From: CAYONZ01 sp964405465
GTDB taxonomy: Bacteria > Bdellovibrionota > Bdellovibrionia > Bdellovibrionales > JAMPXM01
Direction: 5' to 3'
NCBI GenBank assembly: GCA_964405465.1
Contig: CAYONZ010000003.1
Location: forward strand, 80,607-144,606
DNA: 64,000 bases
Shown here: one piece after another, positions 44,964-54,260 of the stretch
Layout of the letters: the number at the start of each line of letters is the position of its first letter
Position numbering within the stretch: position 1 is the first letter of the stretch
Notes under the pieces: generated by a model
What the model was told of the DNA's origin: nothing
The model's input: only the letters and a program-made list of their open reading frames with translations
The model's database searches: none
Position numbers and translations under genes: made by a program

Positions 44964-45942
44964 GAAAAAGGTACTTCGGCACCTTGTGACTCCGGACCAA
45001 AATGGAGTGCGTTTGGATAGAATACTTGCGGTTTTGCCAGAGATTGGCTCACGATCACAGGCTGCACGCTTAATCGATTCAGGTGCAGTGACTCTGAATT
45101 CCAAAACTTGTAAATCGTCGTTGACAGTAAAAACTAACGACACCTATGTGATTGTTCTCCCTGATGCAGAGCCAAGCACAATTCAACCGTTGAAAATTGA
45201 TCTAGATGTTGTTTATGAAGATTCGGATCTTATTGTCGTCAATAAACCCGCTGGACTTGTCGTGCACCCAGCTGCGGGTCACAGACAAGATACTCTCGTG
45301 AATGCGCTTGTGTGGCATACAGACGAGCTCTCAGTGGGATTCAATGAAAATCGCCCAGGCCTCGTACACCGAATAGACAAGGACACCAGTGGCCTCTTAG
45401 TCATTGCCAAAAATGATGAAGCACAGCGATTTTTGGCTGAGCAGTTTAAAAATAAGACTACACATAGAATCTATTATGCTGTGTCGTTTGGACCACTCCG
45501 CAACCCTCATGGTACAATCAAGACCTATTTAAGTCGCCACCCAGTCGACCGAAAACGTTTTGCATCACTAAAACTTATCGATCAATCCTCTGAACCAAAA
45601 AATGGAAAACTTGCTATCACTCACTATCAGGTAAATAAAGTTCATGCTTCTGGGGTTTCTCTTGTCCAACTTAAACTTGAAACTGGACGTACCCATCAAA
45701 TTCGAGTGCACTTGAGCGAGTTGGGAAGTCCAATTGTCGGAGACTCATTGTACGGTGCTGACCGACGAGTCAAAAATCTCAAGTCTGTCGCTCTTCGTAC
45801 AATTATCACCAATATGAATCGCTTTGCTCTTCATGCTGCCGAGCTCGGCTTTGTCCATCCACGCACCAAACAAAATATGCTTTTTAAAATCGATTGGCCG
45901 CAAGATTTATTACCTTTGATTGAAGCTTGTGGATTCTTATGA
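44953..45942 (+). CDS. rluD: RluD-type 23S rRNA pseudouridine synthase
   Basis: 329 residues. The S4 domain (about 14-65, VRLDRILAVLPEIGSRSQA) is followed by the RluA catalytic domain with HRIDKDTSGLLVIAK (catalytic Asp about 142) and ETGRTHQIRVHLSELG. RluC is the alternative identity. TTG start overlapping the previous gene by 11 nt. Confidence 0.9.
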   Translation: MENKKKVLRHLVTPDQNGVRLDRILAVLPEIGSRSQAARLIDSGAVTLNSKTCKSSLTVKTNDTYVIVLPDAEPSTIQPLKIDLDVVYEDSDLIVVNKPAGLVVHPAAGHRQDTLVNALVWHTDELSVGFNENRPGLVHRIDKDTSGLLVIAKNDEAQRFLAEQFKNKTTHRIYYAVSFGPLRNPHGTIKTYLSRHPVDRKRFASLKLIDQSSEPKNGKLAITHYQVNKVHASGVSLVQLKLETGRTHQIRVHLSELGSPIVGDSLYGADRRVKNLKSVALRTIITNMNRFALHAAELGFVHPRTKQNMLFKIDWPQDLLPLIEACGFL

Positions 45943-46679
45943 TTTCATTGAACAAGATGGAAGTAGAACGACAACAATTGGATTGTGGCACCTTATATTC
46001 TTTTTCTACTCAAAATTCCGCCGATAGATATTTGGCATTTTTCGGAAATAAAAACTCCTCGCTTGAAAAAATTAGAGAACAATTTCCTCACCTTAATTTC
46101 GTGATTCTTCAACAGACCCACTCTGACATAATGCTAAAAAGTATGCCAAGTGATTCGCTCGCAAATTTTTCACGCGAGGGAGATGCACATTGGACCGAAG
46201 AAAAAAATCTTGCTGCTTGTATCCGCACAGCAGATTGTTTACCAATTTTGGTTTTTGATCCGAGATACAGGTGTGTGCTTGGAATTCATGCCGGATGGAA
46301 GGGTGTTGCCGCCAGAATTCTTGAAAAATGCCTAAATGAGCTAGTATTAAAAGACAAGCTGTCGCCTTCTTCTACTTCAATTCTATTTGGACCACATATC
46401 GTGTTTGAATCATTTGAAGTGAGCAGGGACGTTGCACAGCAATTGCTCCAGGCAATACCAAAAAATGAGGATTCCACAGGTTTCTTCAAGAAAATCAATG
46501 ATCAAAAAGATCTTGTCGACTTACTTTCAATCTGCAAGGCTCAAGCTCGTCACCAAGGTATTTCCGACGAACATTTTTATACTGAAAACACAGATACTTT
46601 GACCAATAACGAATTTTCAAGTTTTCGAAGAGACAAAGAGTCAGCAGGAAGACAGATCAGTTTTATCGCACGCATTTAA
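45939..46679 (+). CDS. pgeF: Peptidoglycan editing factor PgeF (YfiH/laccase-domain protein)
   Basis: 246 residues from the ATG that overlaps the rluD stop as ATGA. Metal-site motifs are visible: LQQTHSDI, RTADCLPILVFD (Cys), GIHAGWKGVAARI (His) and FYTENTDTLTNNEFSSFRRD near the end. In E. coli the protein keeps wrong residues out of UDP-MurNAc peptides; relatives act as purine nucleoside phosphorylases. Fits the cell-wall theme of the window. Confidence 0.92.
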   Translation: MISLNKMEVERQQLDCGTLYSFSTQNSADRYLAFFGNKNSSLEKIREQFPHLNFVILQQTHSDIMLKSMPSDSLANFSREGDAHWTEEKNLAACIRTADCLPILVFDPRYRCVLGIHAGWKGVAARILEKCLNELVLKDKLSPSSTSILFGPHIVFESFEVSRDVAQQLLQAIPKNEDSTGFFKKINDQKDLVDLLSICKAQARHQGISDEHFYTENTDTLTNNEFSSFRRDKESAGRQISFIARI

Positions 46680-46690
46680 TATGATGAAAT

Positions 46691-47332
46691 TCAGTCAATC
46701 CAAGTGACTCGTCCCTCAGTTTGTCGTGGAGCCTTTGGAGGCTCGTGGTCAGGAAACCCCAATACAACTGCACACAAAAGTTCAAGCTCTCCTCGCTTAT
46801 ACTCTTCAGTATTGTTCACTCCAATAAATTGATCAACTTGGTCTCTTATTTCTAGCGGAGCTCCCATTGTACAACATCCTAGCCCCTCAACTACCGCAGC
46901 AAGATTCAAGTTTTCTACAGCCATATACACACTGCCAATACTTGTGTGATATCTTTCTTCTTTATCATTATGTGAATAACAAAGTATTACGACTGGAGCC
47001 TCTCCAAGAGTATAAAAGAATCTCTTGGTAAATTCATACAGAGATGGTTTTAACCTTTTCTCCAATACATCCTGAATTCCCAACCAACTTTTTTGTGACA
47101 GCTCAAGATAAGCATCACGCTTTTCGCCAGTTAAAACAAAAAATTTCCAGTTTTGTCGGTTTTTCCCCGAAGGAGCCTGCATCGCCGCCTGTAATATTCG
47201 AACGATTATTTCGCGTGGGACATCTTGTTTTTTAAACTTGCGAATTGACCTTCTCGAAGACAAAAGCTCATAAAATTTTCGTTTAAATTCCTCATCAAAC
47301 TCCAATTGAATTCTCCCCCGCGAAACCAACAT
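46691..47332 (-). CDS. Nitroreductase-family protein
   Basis: 213 residues. LLSSRRSIRKFKKQDVP gives the FMN-binding Arg/Ser motif, followed by AAMQAPSGKNRQNWKFFVLT; VEGLGCCTMGAPL is the typical later block. An NAD(P)H-dependent flavin reductase; substrate unknown. ATG overlaps the stop of a small upstream gene by 1 nt (TAATG), and GAGA lies 5 nt upstream. Confidence 0.9.
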   Translation of the reverse strand: MLVSRGRIQLEFDEEFKRKFYELLSSRRSIRKFKKQDVPREIIVRILQAAMQAPSGKNRQNWKFFVLTGEKRDAYLELSQKSWLGIQDVLEKRLKPSLYEFTKRFFYTLGEAPVVILCYSHNDKEERYHTSIGSVYMAVENLNLAAVVEGLGCCTMGAPLEIRDQVDQFIGVNNTEEYKRGELELLCAVVLGFPDHEPPKAPRQTEGRVTWID

Positions 47333-47514
47333 TATTTCTCTGGCTCACAAGTAGAGGCAACCCAAAACGCTGTGTGTGCCGCAAAACATTTTTGCTCTTT
47401 CGGTGTCTCAAATTGAAACATTTCGTCTGTATCACCCAACTGTTCATGGTCTTTACACCTGTATGTGTGTGCACTGCCGATTGTTGGCACTTGGTGTGCT
47501 TCGGCATGAGGCAT
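47332..47514 (-). CDS. Small protein coupled to the nitroreductase gene
   Basis: 60 residues, MPHAEAHQVPTIGSAHTYRC at the start and three Cys overall (Cys20, Cys43, Cys56). The stop overlaps the nitroreductase start as TAATG, which is the main support. No family recognised and no good ribosome site before the ATG. Confidence 0.5.
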   Translation of the reverse strand: MPHAEAHQVPTIGSAHTYRCKDHEQLGDTDEMFQFETPKEQKCFAAHTAFWVASTCEPEK

Positions 47515-47682
47515 TCAACATAATCTTATGGCTAACCCATTGAATTTATTGTGATCACTACCAGATGCCAGTTCTGCCAAAGAGACGGCACGACTCATGC
47601 TTTATATAAAATTGAACGGTTAAAATTGAATGATTGAATTTTTAAATACAAACAAAGGTTTGAACTTACCAGGAGGAACGAA

Positions 47683-47916
47683 ATGAAGTACTTAAAACTA
47701 GCAATGCTGGCCGCGGGAATGATTGTAGGAATTGGCTCCGCACATGCCAGCAAATCAATTGGAAGCGATCCCAACGCTGTTGGCGGCGTACAGCTTCCGT
47801 GTGAAGCAAAAGTTGCAGGAACAAAAGTTGCGGGTGTTTTGGCACCTGGAGGTCACTCGGCGCGGACGTCAAAACCGACAACCGTTCAAAGTCGCTCTTC
47901 AAGCGTAGCTCAATAA
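47683..47916 (+). CDS. Small exported protein
   Basis: 77 residues. Signal peptide about 1-22 (MIVGIGSAHA-SK), then a short Gly/Ser/Val-rich mature chain with one Cys. A strong ribosome site (AGGAGGA) 4 nt before the ATG and an intrinsic terminator starting at the stop codon mark a highly expressed single gene. Function unknown. Confidence 0.8.
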   Translation: MKYLKLAMLAAGMIVGIGSAHASKSIGSDPNAVGGVQLPCEAKVAGTKVAGVLAPGGHSARTSKPTTVQSRSSSVAQ

Positions 47917-47940
47917 GAACAAGGCCTATTGGCCTTGTTC
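47917..47940. terminator. Bidirectional intrinsic terminator
   Basis: Perfect arms GAACAAGGCC (47917-47926) and GGCCTTGTTC (47931-47940), loop TATT, followed by TTTCT. It follows the small exported-protein gene and, on the other strand, covers the stop codon of the convergent gene. Confidence 0.85.
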
Positions 47941-48237
47941 TTTCTGCTTCTCGTATTCTTTGCTGCGAGAGAACTTGAAAAGGCTCGAGTCTGATCGACT
48001 TTGGCTGGAAGGCTCTACCTTAGATTGACCGAGCATTCCTTTGACCTTAGCGACGCCTTCGTGGCCCACAATGAGTGCGCCATGTGCGACCTTGCTAAGC
48101 GTTTCAGATATGGGCGATGCGCGGATCGACTTTTGAATCTGTGACTCAAGAGTTTGGCCTCCGATTTTCACCTGTGCAAGGCAAATGAAAAGCAAAGTGA
48201 AAAGAAATGTTTTAAGAACAAACTTTAGTTCTTCCAT
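47926..48237 (-). CDS. Exported or membrane-anchored protein of unknown function
   Basis: 103 residues. A hydrophobic segment at about 7-23 (VLKTFLFTLLFICLAQV) serves as signal peptide or anchor, followed by a polar Ser/Lys-rich region. GGAGG, lying in the last codons of the cheY-like gene, is 7 nt upstream of the ATG, so the two are one operon. Not recognised. Confidence 0.7.
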   Translation of the reverse strand: MEELKFVLKTFLFTLLFICLAQVKIGGQTLESQIQKSIRASPISETLSKVAHGALIVGHEGVAKVKGMLGQSKVEPSSQSRSDSSLFKFSRSKEYEKQKEQGQ

Positions 48238-48240
48238 TGA

Positions 48241-48630
48241 TCATCCTCCGGCCTGACGAAACTGGGTTGATTCTCGATAGGAGCGCTCAATCATCGCAAG
48301 CAATTCGTCTTTCTTAAATGGCTTCGTCAAAAATGAACAGCACCCGGCATCAATCGCATTAAGAACCATTGTCTCCTGATCTGCAGTTGAAAATGCAATT
48401 ATCTTGGTCTGCGGAAATTCAAACAAAATTTGTTTTGTTGCTTCGATGCCAGTTTTTTTTGGCATAACAATGTCCATAAGTATAACGTCCGGCCGATGTT
48501 TACGAGCAAGTTCAATTGCCTCTATGCCGTCTTGAGCCTCTGCCACTAATGAGTGAAGGCTCCCTTCAATTACATGTCTCACTATTTCTCTGATGAAAGG
48601 GGCATCATCTACCACCATTACACGAATCAT
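48241..48630 (-). CDS. CheY-like single-domain response regulator
   Basis: 129 residues, receiver domain only. Acidic pocket Asp8/Asp9 (VMVVDDAPF), phospho-acceptor Asp53 (VILMDIVMP), Ser81/Thr82 and Lys103 (LTKPFKK) are all in place, so it should be phosphorylated normally. No output domain. No histidine kinase or chemotaxis gene is nearby. No clear ribosome site. Confidence 0.92.
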   Translation of the reverse strand: MIRVMVVDDAPFIREIVRHVIEGSLHSLVAEAQDGIEAIELARKHRPDVILMDIVMPKKTGIEATKQILFEFPQTKIIAFSTADQETMVLNAIDAGCCSFLTKPFKKDELLAMIERSYRESTQFRQAGG

Positions 48631-48719
48631 GTGAATAGATTAACGAATGCAAGGCCATCCAAGCAGGCCAATTAGATAAATTGCGACCATAGTAGGTAGA
48701 CCAAGCTCCAGCAAAAGAA

Positions 48720-49865
48720 TTATGGACCTAAGCGAATTCCAAAATAGAGACTAGTAAATGAATTGGTCACGGCAACTCCATTGGGAGTGGCGCCAGAAAT
48801 TGGGTCCGGTTGGCTCGCAGAACCACTATAAACCGTTCGTTCGAACCGATGCTCCAATTTCCAAAAGTAGGTGTTCTTGGATTGTCCCTTCATCTCACCA
48901 CCAAATGACAAGAGACCGACGTAGCAATCGGAGGAATCTCCAGATTGCACAGCGTATCCAGTTTGATACTCTTTATGCATTGCTCTCGGACCAATAGCGG
49001 CCTCAAATTGCTCCAGATACTGGGTGCCACGAGACTTTTCAAAACCAAAGTGAACGATTGGCGCAACTGTTCTTAGCTTCACCCGCATCATTGCATCTGA
49101 TGGCACTCTAAATTGGTAATCATAAACTCCTACACCATAAGATATGCGAAAATCCCCATCGCCATCAAAGGCACGAATACCCAATCGAGCAAGCTGCTGG
49201 GTCGCCGCCACATGATTTGAAAAATCAGTCGCCGTATTTATGAATGCACCCATTGAAAGATCGAACGACCCATATAATAGCAGATCGTTTTGAGCCACCA
49301 CGTCGACACCAACGTGAAACCCCGGAGAGGAAGAGTAATACCTTCGAAACCAATAGGTACTTGAAGAATCATTGTAGGTGTACATCGGTGCTATTTCGAG
49401 ACGGAGGCCTATGCGGGAGGATGCTTCATTTTCTTTTTGCTTTTGATTTTCACTCTCGGTCCTGACGACAGGCGCACTAGGATTTTCACGTGATTTTCCT
49501 AGAATAGCTTCTCGAACCTGTTGCCCAACAGAATTTTTTTTCTCTAGATTCGTGCTCTGATTCAACATCTCACCACTCGGTGGAGTGTTAGTCAGAATTG
49601 GGTTGGCTTCGGGTGCCTCCTCTTGAACTGAAGAGGCTCGACTTTCTTGTTCGTTATCTTCACTTACAAGTTCAGGCTCTTTTGACTTTCGCGCCTTGAG
49701 GTCTCGCTTTGCTTCCGATTTTTCCTTTGGTCTAATTTGATACCTACTAGACTCGACCACAGGCTGGTCGCCCTTAAGTAAAAGTGCTGACGACGGATCA
49801 ATCAAGACCTGCGACCAGGATCCCAGAGGAAAAAACAAAAAAATTAAAAGTAAGGCCACCTTCAT
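48720..49865 (-). CDS. Exported protein with disordered N-terminus and C-terminal beta-barrel
   Basis: 381 residues. Signal peptide about 1-18 (FPLGSWS-QV). Residues about 40-145 are Lys/Glu/Ser-rich and probably disordered. From about 148 the sequence alternates in the way of an outer-membrane barrel (GLRLEIAPMYTYNDSS, LLYGSFDLSMGAF) and ends TSLYFGIRLGP. No family identified. It faces the divergent gene at 49944, which also encodes a barrel-tailed protein. Confidence 0.7.
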   Translation of the reverse strand: MKVALLLIFLFFPLGSWSQVLIDPSSALLLKGDQPVVESSRYQIRPKEKSEAKRDLKARKSKEPELVSEDNEQESRASSVQEEAPEANPILTNTPPSGEMLNQSTNLEKKNSVGQQVREAILGKSRENPSAPVVRTESENQKQKENEASSRIGLRLEIAPMYTYNDSSSTYWFRRYYSSSPGFHVGVDVVAQNDLLLYGSFDLSMGAFINTATDFSNHVAATQQLARLGIRAFDGDGDFRISYGVGVYDYQFRVPSDAMMRVKLRTVAPIVHFGFEKSRGTQYLEQFEAAIGPRAMHKEYQTGYAVQSGDSSDCYVGLLSFGGEMKGQSKNTYFWKLEHRFERTVYSGSASQPDPISGATPNGVAVTNSFTSLYFGIRLGP

Positions 49866-49943
49866 TGCCCGATTTATCGGAATGAAAATAAGTTTACTTT
49901 ATGTAATTTGACGGTTTCTTTGTTGGTGTGCACAATATTATAT

Positions 49944-51545
49944 ATGCAAAGAATATTTCTCATTTTGTTAGTCTTACTTTTGCAACCTCTGCAAATTAGT
50001 ATCGCAATCGGCCAGACCTCTGAACAGTCTGCAAGCTATTTCAGCCAAGTTGATCAGGACATTACTATCAGAAAAATTTCTGTACTTCCGATAATCGACA
50101 ATATTGACGGAATCTATTCTCGCCCTCTAGAAAACCATTTAATCAATTTGGTCAAAACCAATCATCACTTTGATTTTGTCGAACTCAATTCGGTCGGTAA
50201 TGTGTTGTCTGCAGCTGAACTGGAAGAACATCCCGAGACCGTAAGTAGAGTTGCTGAGGGCCTAGGTGTAGACGGCCTATGGGCCGCATCGATTAACAAA
50301 GGACCCGCTGGAATATCAATTCGTCTGAATTTTTTCATGAAAAAAGACGGAAAGCTTTTGCTACAGGAGACTCTTAACGACTATCCAAAATTTGAAATTG
50401 CTGATCTTAAAGAGCAATTAAAAATAATGTACGCTAAAGCTCTTGGAAAATTTCCCTATAGCGGCCTGGTCATGAGCCGACAGCAAAATCGTGTCACACT
50501 TAATATTGGAAAAACAGATGGATTAATGAATGATCAAATTCTCACTGTAGTTCAAATCACAAAGCTCAAGCGACATCCTAAATTTGGTTTTCTAATTAGC
50601 ACTGAAAAAGAAATACTTGGGAAAATCAAGGTCCAGAAGGTAGAAGAAACCTTAAGCTTCGGAACCATTCTCACAGAACGTGAAAGTGGAGTTATCAAAA
50701 AACTTTCCAAGATTTCGAGTCTTGATTTTCAAACATACGACGATCCAGGGTCACTTGATACCTCCGGTACGTCTCCCAATCCAGACCATCCAGAGAGCGA
50801 ATTCGCGTTCGGTAAAAACCCTAAAGAATGGCTTCCAATACGGACTCCTACGTTCGGATCAGTGACTCTCAAGCTTGGACTTGGGAGCTTTAACAACAGC
50901 ATTAACTTAACCGGGGTGGACAACTATCAAGCCTCAAGCACGTTCTACACTCGGCTCACTTTGAACGCCGAACTCTGGATGCACGTGAATTGGTTTTTGA
51001 TCACCCAAATTGAACAAGGTATTGCACCAACAAAAAACCCTCGAACAGGCTCTGCGCCCGGTGAGCTCAATCACGCAATCGGAAAATATACATTTGCAGC
51101 CGCATATAACAGTTTACTTCGTGATGATTTCTGGGGGCCTAAATTACAAATTCGGTTTGGAATTTCCAATTACGTAAGCACAGTGGACGACAGCCAACCT
51201 CGCTCATTTTCGAGCGTAAATTACTCAGGTGTGCTGCTTGGTGTGGCCGGCGAGTCACCAATCACACCTCGTAAAGATTGGGTAATGGGTGTGAATTTCA
51301 ATATGATTTTGCTACCTCATGTGTCTGAAATGCCCCAGTCCTCGGGTGGATCTCCATCAAATACGATCAACGATTTTTCATTTTTCCTACATAAGAAGAT
51401 TGCAGAAAATATGCGAATCACTGGCTCACTTGATTTTTCAATTTACAGTACAACCTTCTCTGGCCCAGGTCTGAGATCAGAGGTCGCGACTTCAATGAGT
51501 CAAAGATCCACTACGCTCAATGGCGGCGCAATGTATATGTTTTAA
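49944..51545 (+). CDS. Exported protein with CsgG/FlgT-like head and beta-barrel tail
   Basis: 533 residues from the ATG at 49944 (an in-frame start at 49908 would lengthen the signal region). Signal peptide about 1-22. Residues about 37-170 (KISVLPIIDNIDGIYSRPLE) look like the alpha/beta fold of CsgG/LpoB/FlgT-type periplasmic domains; about 180-255 (YSGLVMSRQQNRVTLNIGKT) resembles a FlgT-like C-terminal module. From about 290 a barrel-like strand pattern runs to the end, LNGGAMYMF. The assignments of the head are tentative. Function unknown. Confidence 0.65.
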   Translation: MQRIFLILLVLLLQPLQISIAIGQTSEQSASYFSQVDQDITIRKISVLPIIDNIDGIYSRPLENHLINLVKTNHHFDFVELNSVGNVLSAAELEEHPETVSRVAEGLGVDGLWAASINKGPAGISIRLNFFMKKDGKLLLQETLNDYPKFEIADLKEQLKIMYAKALGKFPYSGLVMSRQQNRVTLNIGKTDGLMNDQILTVVQITKLKRHPKFGFLISTEKEILGKIKVQKVEETLSFGTILTERESGVIKKLSKISSLDFQTYDDPGSLDTSGTSPNPDHPESEFAFGKNPKEWLPIRTPTFGSVTLKLGLGSFNNSINLTGVDNYQASSTFYTRLTLNAELWMHVNWFLITQIEQGIAPTKNPRTGSAPGELNHAIGKYTFAAAYNSLLRDDFWGPKLQIRFGISNYVSTVDDSQPRSFSSVNYSGVLLGVAGESPITPRKDWVMGVNFNMILLPHVSEMPQSSGGSPSNTINDFSFFLHKKIAENMRITGSLDFSIYSTTFSGPGLRSEVATSMSQRSTTLNGGAMYMF

Positions 51546-51549
51546 AAAA

Positions 51550-51575
51550 AAGGCCCGGGAAATCTCCCAGGCCTT
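51550..51575. terminator. Terminator between convergent genes
   Basis: AAGGCC-C-GGGA (51550-51560), loop AATC, TCCC-A-GGCCTT (51565-51575), one C/A mismatch. A-run before and short T-run after make it usable by both the exported-protein gene and groEL. Confidence 0.75.
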
Positions 51576-51603
51576 AAAGCTTCAAAGCAAATGAACCGTA
51601 TGA

Positions 51604-53253
51604 TTACATCATACCGCCCATGCCTCCCATTCCACCCATGCCCGCTGCTGCAGCTGCAGCACCAGCGCCGTCATCCTTCTTTGGAGCTTCGGCAATCATG
51701 GTTTCGGTAGTCAGCATCAAAGACGCAACAGAAGCTGCGTTTTCTAAAGCACAACGAACCACTTTCACTGGATCGATAACGCCTGCCTTCAGAAGATCAG
51801 TATACTCTTCAGAGTAGGCATTAAATCCATAAGTAGATGACTTGTTGGCAAGCACTCGATCCAAAACGATTGATCCATCAAGTCCAGCATTAAATGCAAT
51901 CTGACGAATTGGCTCTTCACAAGCGCGACGAATGATCATTGCACCCCAGCGCTGTTCTTCATCGAACTCATCTTTGTTCAAAGCTTGAGCGGCTCTGAGC
52001 AATGCAGTTCCACCACCAGCAACTACACCCTCTTCAACAGCCGCACGTGTCGCATTCAAAGCGTCTTCAACACGAGCCTTCTTTTCTTTCATTTCAACTT
52101 CCGAAGGAGCTCCAACGTGCACAACTGCTACACCACCAGCCAACTTCGCAAGACGTTCTTTCAACTTTTCTTTATCATAATCACTTGTTGTCTCTTCAAT
52201 TTGTGATCGAATTTGAGCAACCCGAGCCTCAATAGCGGCTTTTTTACCTGCGCCATCAATGATAGTTGTGTTGTCTTTGTCGATGACAATGCGTTTTGCA
52301 ACGCCAAGGTCAGTCAAAGTCGCTTGCTCAAGTTTGCGACCAATATCTTCGCTAATAACTGTGGCATTAGTCAAAGTCGCAATGTCTTCAAGCATCGCTT
52401 TACGTCGATCGCCAAAGCCAGGAGCCTTAACCGCAGCGACATGAAGTGTTCCGCGAAGTTTGTTTACAACCAAAGTTGCCAATGCCTCACCATCAACATC
52501 TTCAGCGATGATTACAAGAGGACGACCTTGCTTTGCAACACCCTCCAACACACCGATCATATCCTTCATAGAAGAAATCTTTTTATCACAAATCAAAATG
52601 TAAGCGTTCTCAAGAACAGCTTCCATACGATCTGGATTTGTAATGAAGTAAGGTGACAAATAGCCACGATCAAATTGCATTCCCTCAACAACTGTTAATT
52701 CAGTTTGAGCAGTTTTGCTTTCTTCGATTGTGATGACTCCCTCACGACCAACTTTTGCCATTGCTTCAGACAACATTTTGCCGATTTCAGGGTCATTGTT
52801 TGCAGAGATCGCTCCCACTTGGGCAATTTCTGTTTCTGATTTAATTGGCTTCGCCAATTTTTTAAGTTCATTTCGAACAATTTCAACCGCCTTATCGATT
52901 CCGCGCTTGATATCCATTGGATTGTGACCAGCGGTAACGATTTTTACGCCTTCACGGAAAATCGCCTGCGCCAAAACTGTCGCAGTTGTAGTGCCATCAC
53001 CAGCTTCATCGTTGGTTTTGCTGGCTACTTCTTTAACCATTTGGGCGCCCATGTTTTCAAACTTGTTTTCAAGTTCGATTTCTTTTGCCACAGTCACACC
53101 ATCTTTTGTGATCAAAGGTGAACCAAAAGATTTATCAATGACAACATTTCGACCTTTAGGTCCAAGAGTCACTTTTACGGCATTTGCCAATGTATTCACG
53201 CCCTTCAAAATAGCTGCGCGTGCATCTTCAGAAAAACGAAGTTCTTTGCTCAT
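51604..53253 (-). CDS. groEL: Chaperonin GroEL
   Basis: 549 residues, standard. KDLRFS-like N-terminus (MSKELRFSEDARAAILKGVN), ATP loop DGTTTATVLAQAI, and the C-terminal Gly-Gly-Met repeats. AGGAG precedes the ATG by 7 nt. It lies 27 nt downstream of groES in one operon. Confidence 0.98.
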   Translation of the reverse strand: MSKELRFSEDARAAILKGVNTLANAVKVTLGPKGRNVVIDKSFGSPLITKDGVTVAKEIELENKFENMGAQMVKEVASKTNDEAGDGTTTATVLAQAIFREGVKIVTAGHNPMDIKRGIDKAVEIVRNELKKLAKPIKSETEIAQVGAISANNDPEIGKMLSEAMAKVGREGVITIEESKTAQTELTVVEGMQFDRGYLSPYFITNPDRMEAVLENAYILICDKKISSMKDMIGVLEGVAKQGRPLVIIAEDVDGEALATLVVNKLRGTLHVAAVKAPGFGDRRKAMLEDIATLTNATVISEDIGRKLEQATLTDLGVAKRIVIDKDNTTIIDGAGKKAAIEARVAQIRSQIEETTSDYDKEKLKERLAKLAGGVAVVHVGAPSEVEMKEKKARVEDALNATRAAVEEGVVAGGGTALLRAAQALNKDEFDEEQRWGAMIIRRACEEPIRQIAFNAGLDGSIVLDRVLANKSSTYGFNAYSEEYTDLLKAGVIDPVKVVRCALENAASVASLMLTTETMIAEAPKKDDGAGAAAAAAGMGGMGGMGGMM

Positions 53254-53280
53254 AATTATCTCCTAAAAAAATTATCAAAA

Positions 53281-53580
53281 TCAGTTAAACACACCCAATA
53301 CATCTTCTTCACGGATCATCAAATACTCAGATCCATCGAGCTTCAATTCAGTTCCAGCATATTTGCTGAAAAGAACCTTATCTCCAGCTTTTACTTCTAA
53401 CGGAAGTACGCGGCCGTCTTCGGTCACGCGACCATTTCCTGTTGCGACCACTTCTCCACGTTGTGGTTTTTCTTTTGCGGTATCTGGAATGATGATTCCG
53501 CCAACGGTCTTCTCTTCTTCAGCCATTCTGCGAACCAATACTCGGTCATGCAAAGGGCGCACATTTAGTTTCGATGCCAT
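53281..53580 (-). CDS. groES: Co-chaperonin GroES
   Basis: 99 residues. KLNVRPLHDRVLVRRMAEEE, the mobile loop with KTVGGIIIPDTAKEKPQRGE, and YLMIREEDVLGVFN at the end are characteristic. AAGGAGG precedes the ATG. First gene of the groESL operon. Confidence 0.98.
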   Translation of the reverse strand: MASKLNVRPLHDRVLVRRMAEEEKTVGGIIIPDTAKEKPQRGEVVATGNGRVTEDGRVLPLEVKAGDKVLFSKYAGTELKLDGSEYLMIREEDVLGVFN

Positions 53581-53643
53581 ATTACCTCCTTAAGAACGTG
53601 TTTTATGACATTAGGTTGTTATTTAAAAAATATGTTCAGCACC

Positions 53644-53671
53644 AATATGTATCCGTATTTTGGGGTGTCAA
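53644..53671 (-). promoter_or_regulatory. Likely promoter of groESL
   Basis: On the minus strand a perfect -35 box TTGACA (53671-53666), a 16-bp spacer and -10 box CATATT (53649-53644). No CIRCE inverted repeat (TTAGCACTC and its complement) is seen between it and groES, so HrcA control is unlikely. Confidence 0.5.
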
Positions 53672-53693
53672 GTGAGGGTAAACAATTATCTGT

Positions 53694-54260
53694 TTATCGC
53701 GAGGCATTACGCTCGCTTTGAATGGCCCTAGATGGCTTCATTTCTGAAGGGCCGGGCATTTCCTCCCCTGTTGGACCCCCAAGAAGTTGCTTTTTATACG
53801 CCATCAAGAGTTGACCGACTTCAGCCTTTGAAAGCTTACCTGCTGCCTCCTCGAAGGCCTCCCGAGACTGAAACTGGCTGAGATACAAAATGAAGTAGTC
53901 GTTTACATTTAACTCCTGGGCAATTTCCAGAGACAGTTCAGCCTGCCTTAAGCGCTGGTAGGAAGGAGTGTTTTTCTTTGCGTTGTATCCGCCGACAGCT
54001 GATGTCGAGACACCAGCTCCTACACTTTGCCCCTTTTGCTGCAATTTGACTAAATTACTTAGAACTGCTTTTTCGCCAGGTGGGGTCTGATGGTCAGAAT
54101 TAGACTTGGCCTCTTTCAAATTACTTTGCTTGGCTCTTTCTAAGCTAAGGCGCGCCACCTTTACTCTTTCAAGTTTCCACTCTTTAAAACCAATAACTTT
54201 AGCCTGAACCAAAGGGCTCATGCATAGGGAAATTAGCACTAAAGAGACGATCCGCCACAT
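53694..54260 (-). CDS. Exported protein of unknown function
   Basis: 188 residues from the ATG with GGAG 8 nt upstream; the longer frame to 54308 places 16 extra residues before the signal peptide and is less likely. Signal peptide about 1-20 (CMSPLVQA-KV). The mature part is helical and Lys/Gln-rich. Not recognised. Transcribed in the same direction as groESL and just after its promoter, but separately. Confidence 0.7.
   Translation of the reverse strand: MWRIVSLVLISLCMSPLVQAKVIGFKEWKLERVKVARLSLERAKQSNLKEAKSNSDHQTPPGEKAVLSNLVKLQQKGQSVGAGVSTSAVGGYNAKKNTPSYQRLRQAELSLEIAQELNVNDYFILYLSQFQSREAFEEAAGKLSKAEVGQLLMAYKKQLLGGPTGEEMPGPSEMKPSRAIQSERNASR

Noticed and set aside
52213..52656. 147-codon frame antisense to groEL, and several other antisense frames in groEL
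   Set aside because: groEL is complete on the other strand; the antisense frames follow from its codon pattern.
53581..53700. CIRCE element upstream of groES
   Set aside because: Looked for TTAGCACTC and GAGTGCTAA; neither half is present.
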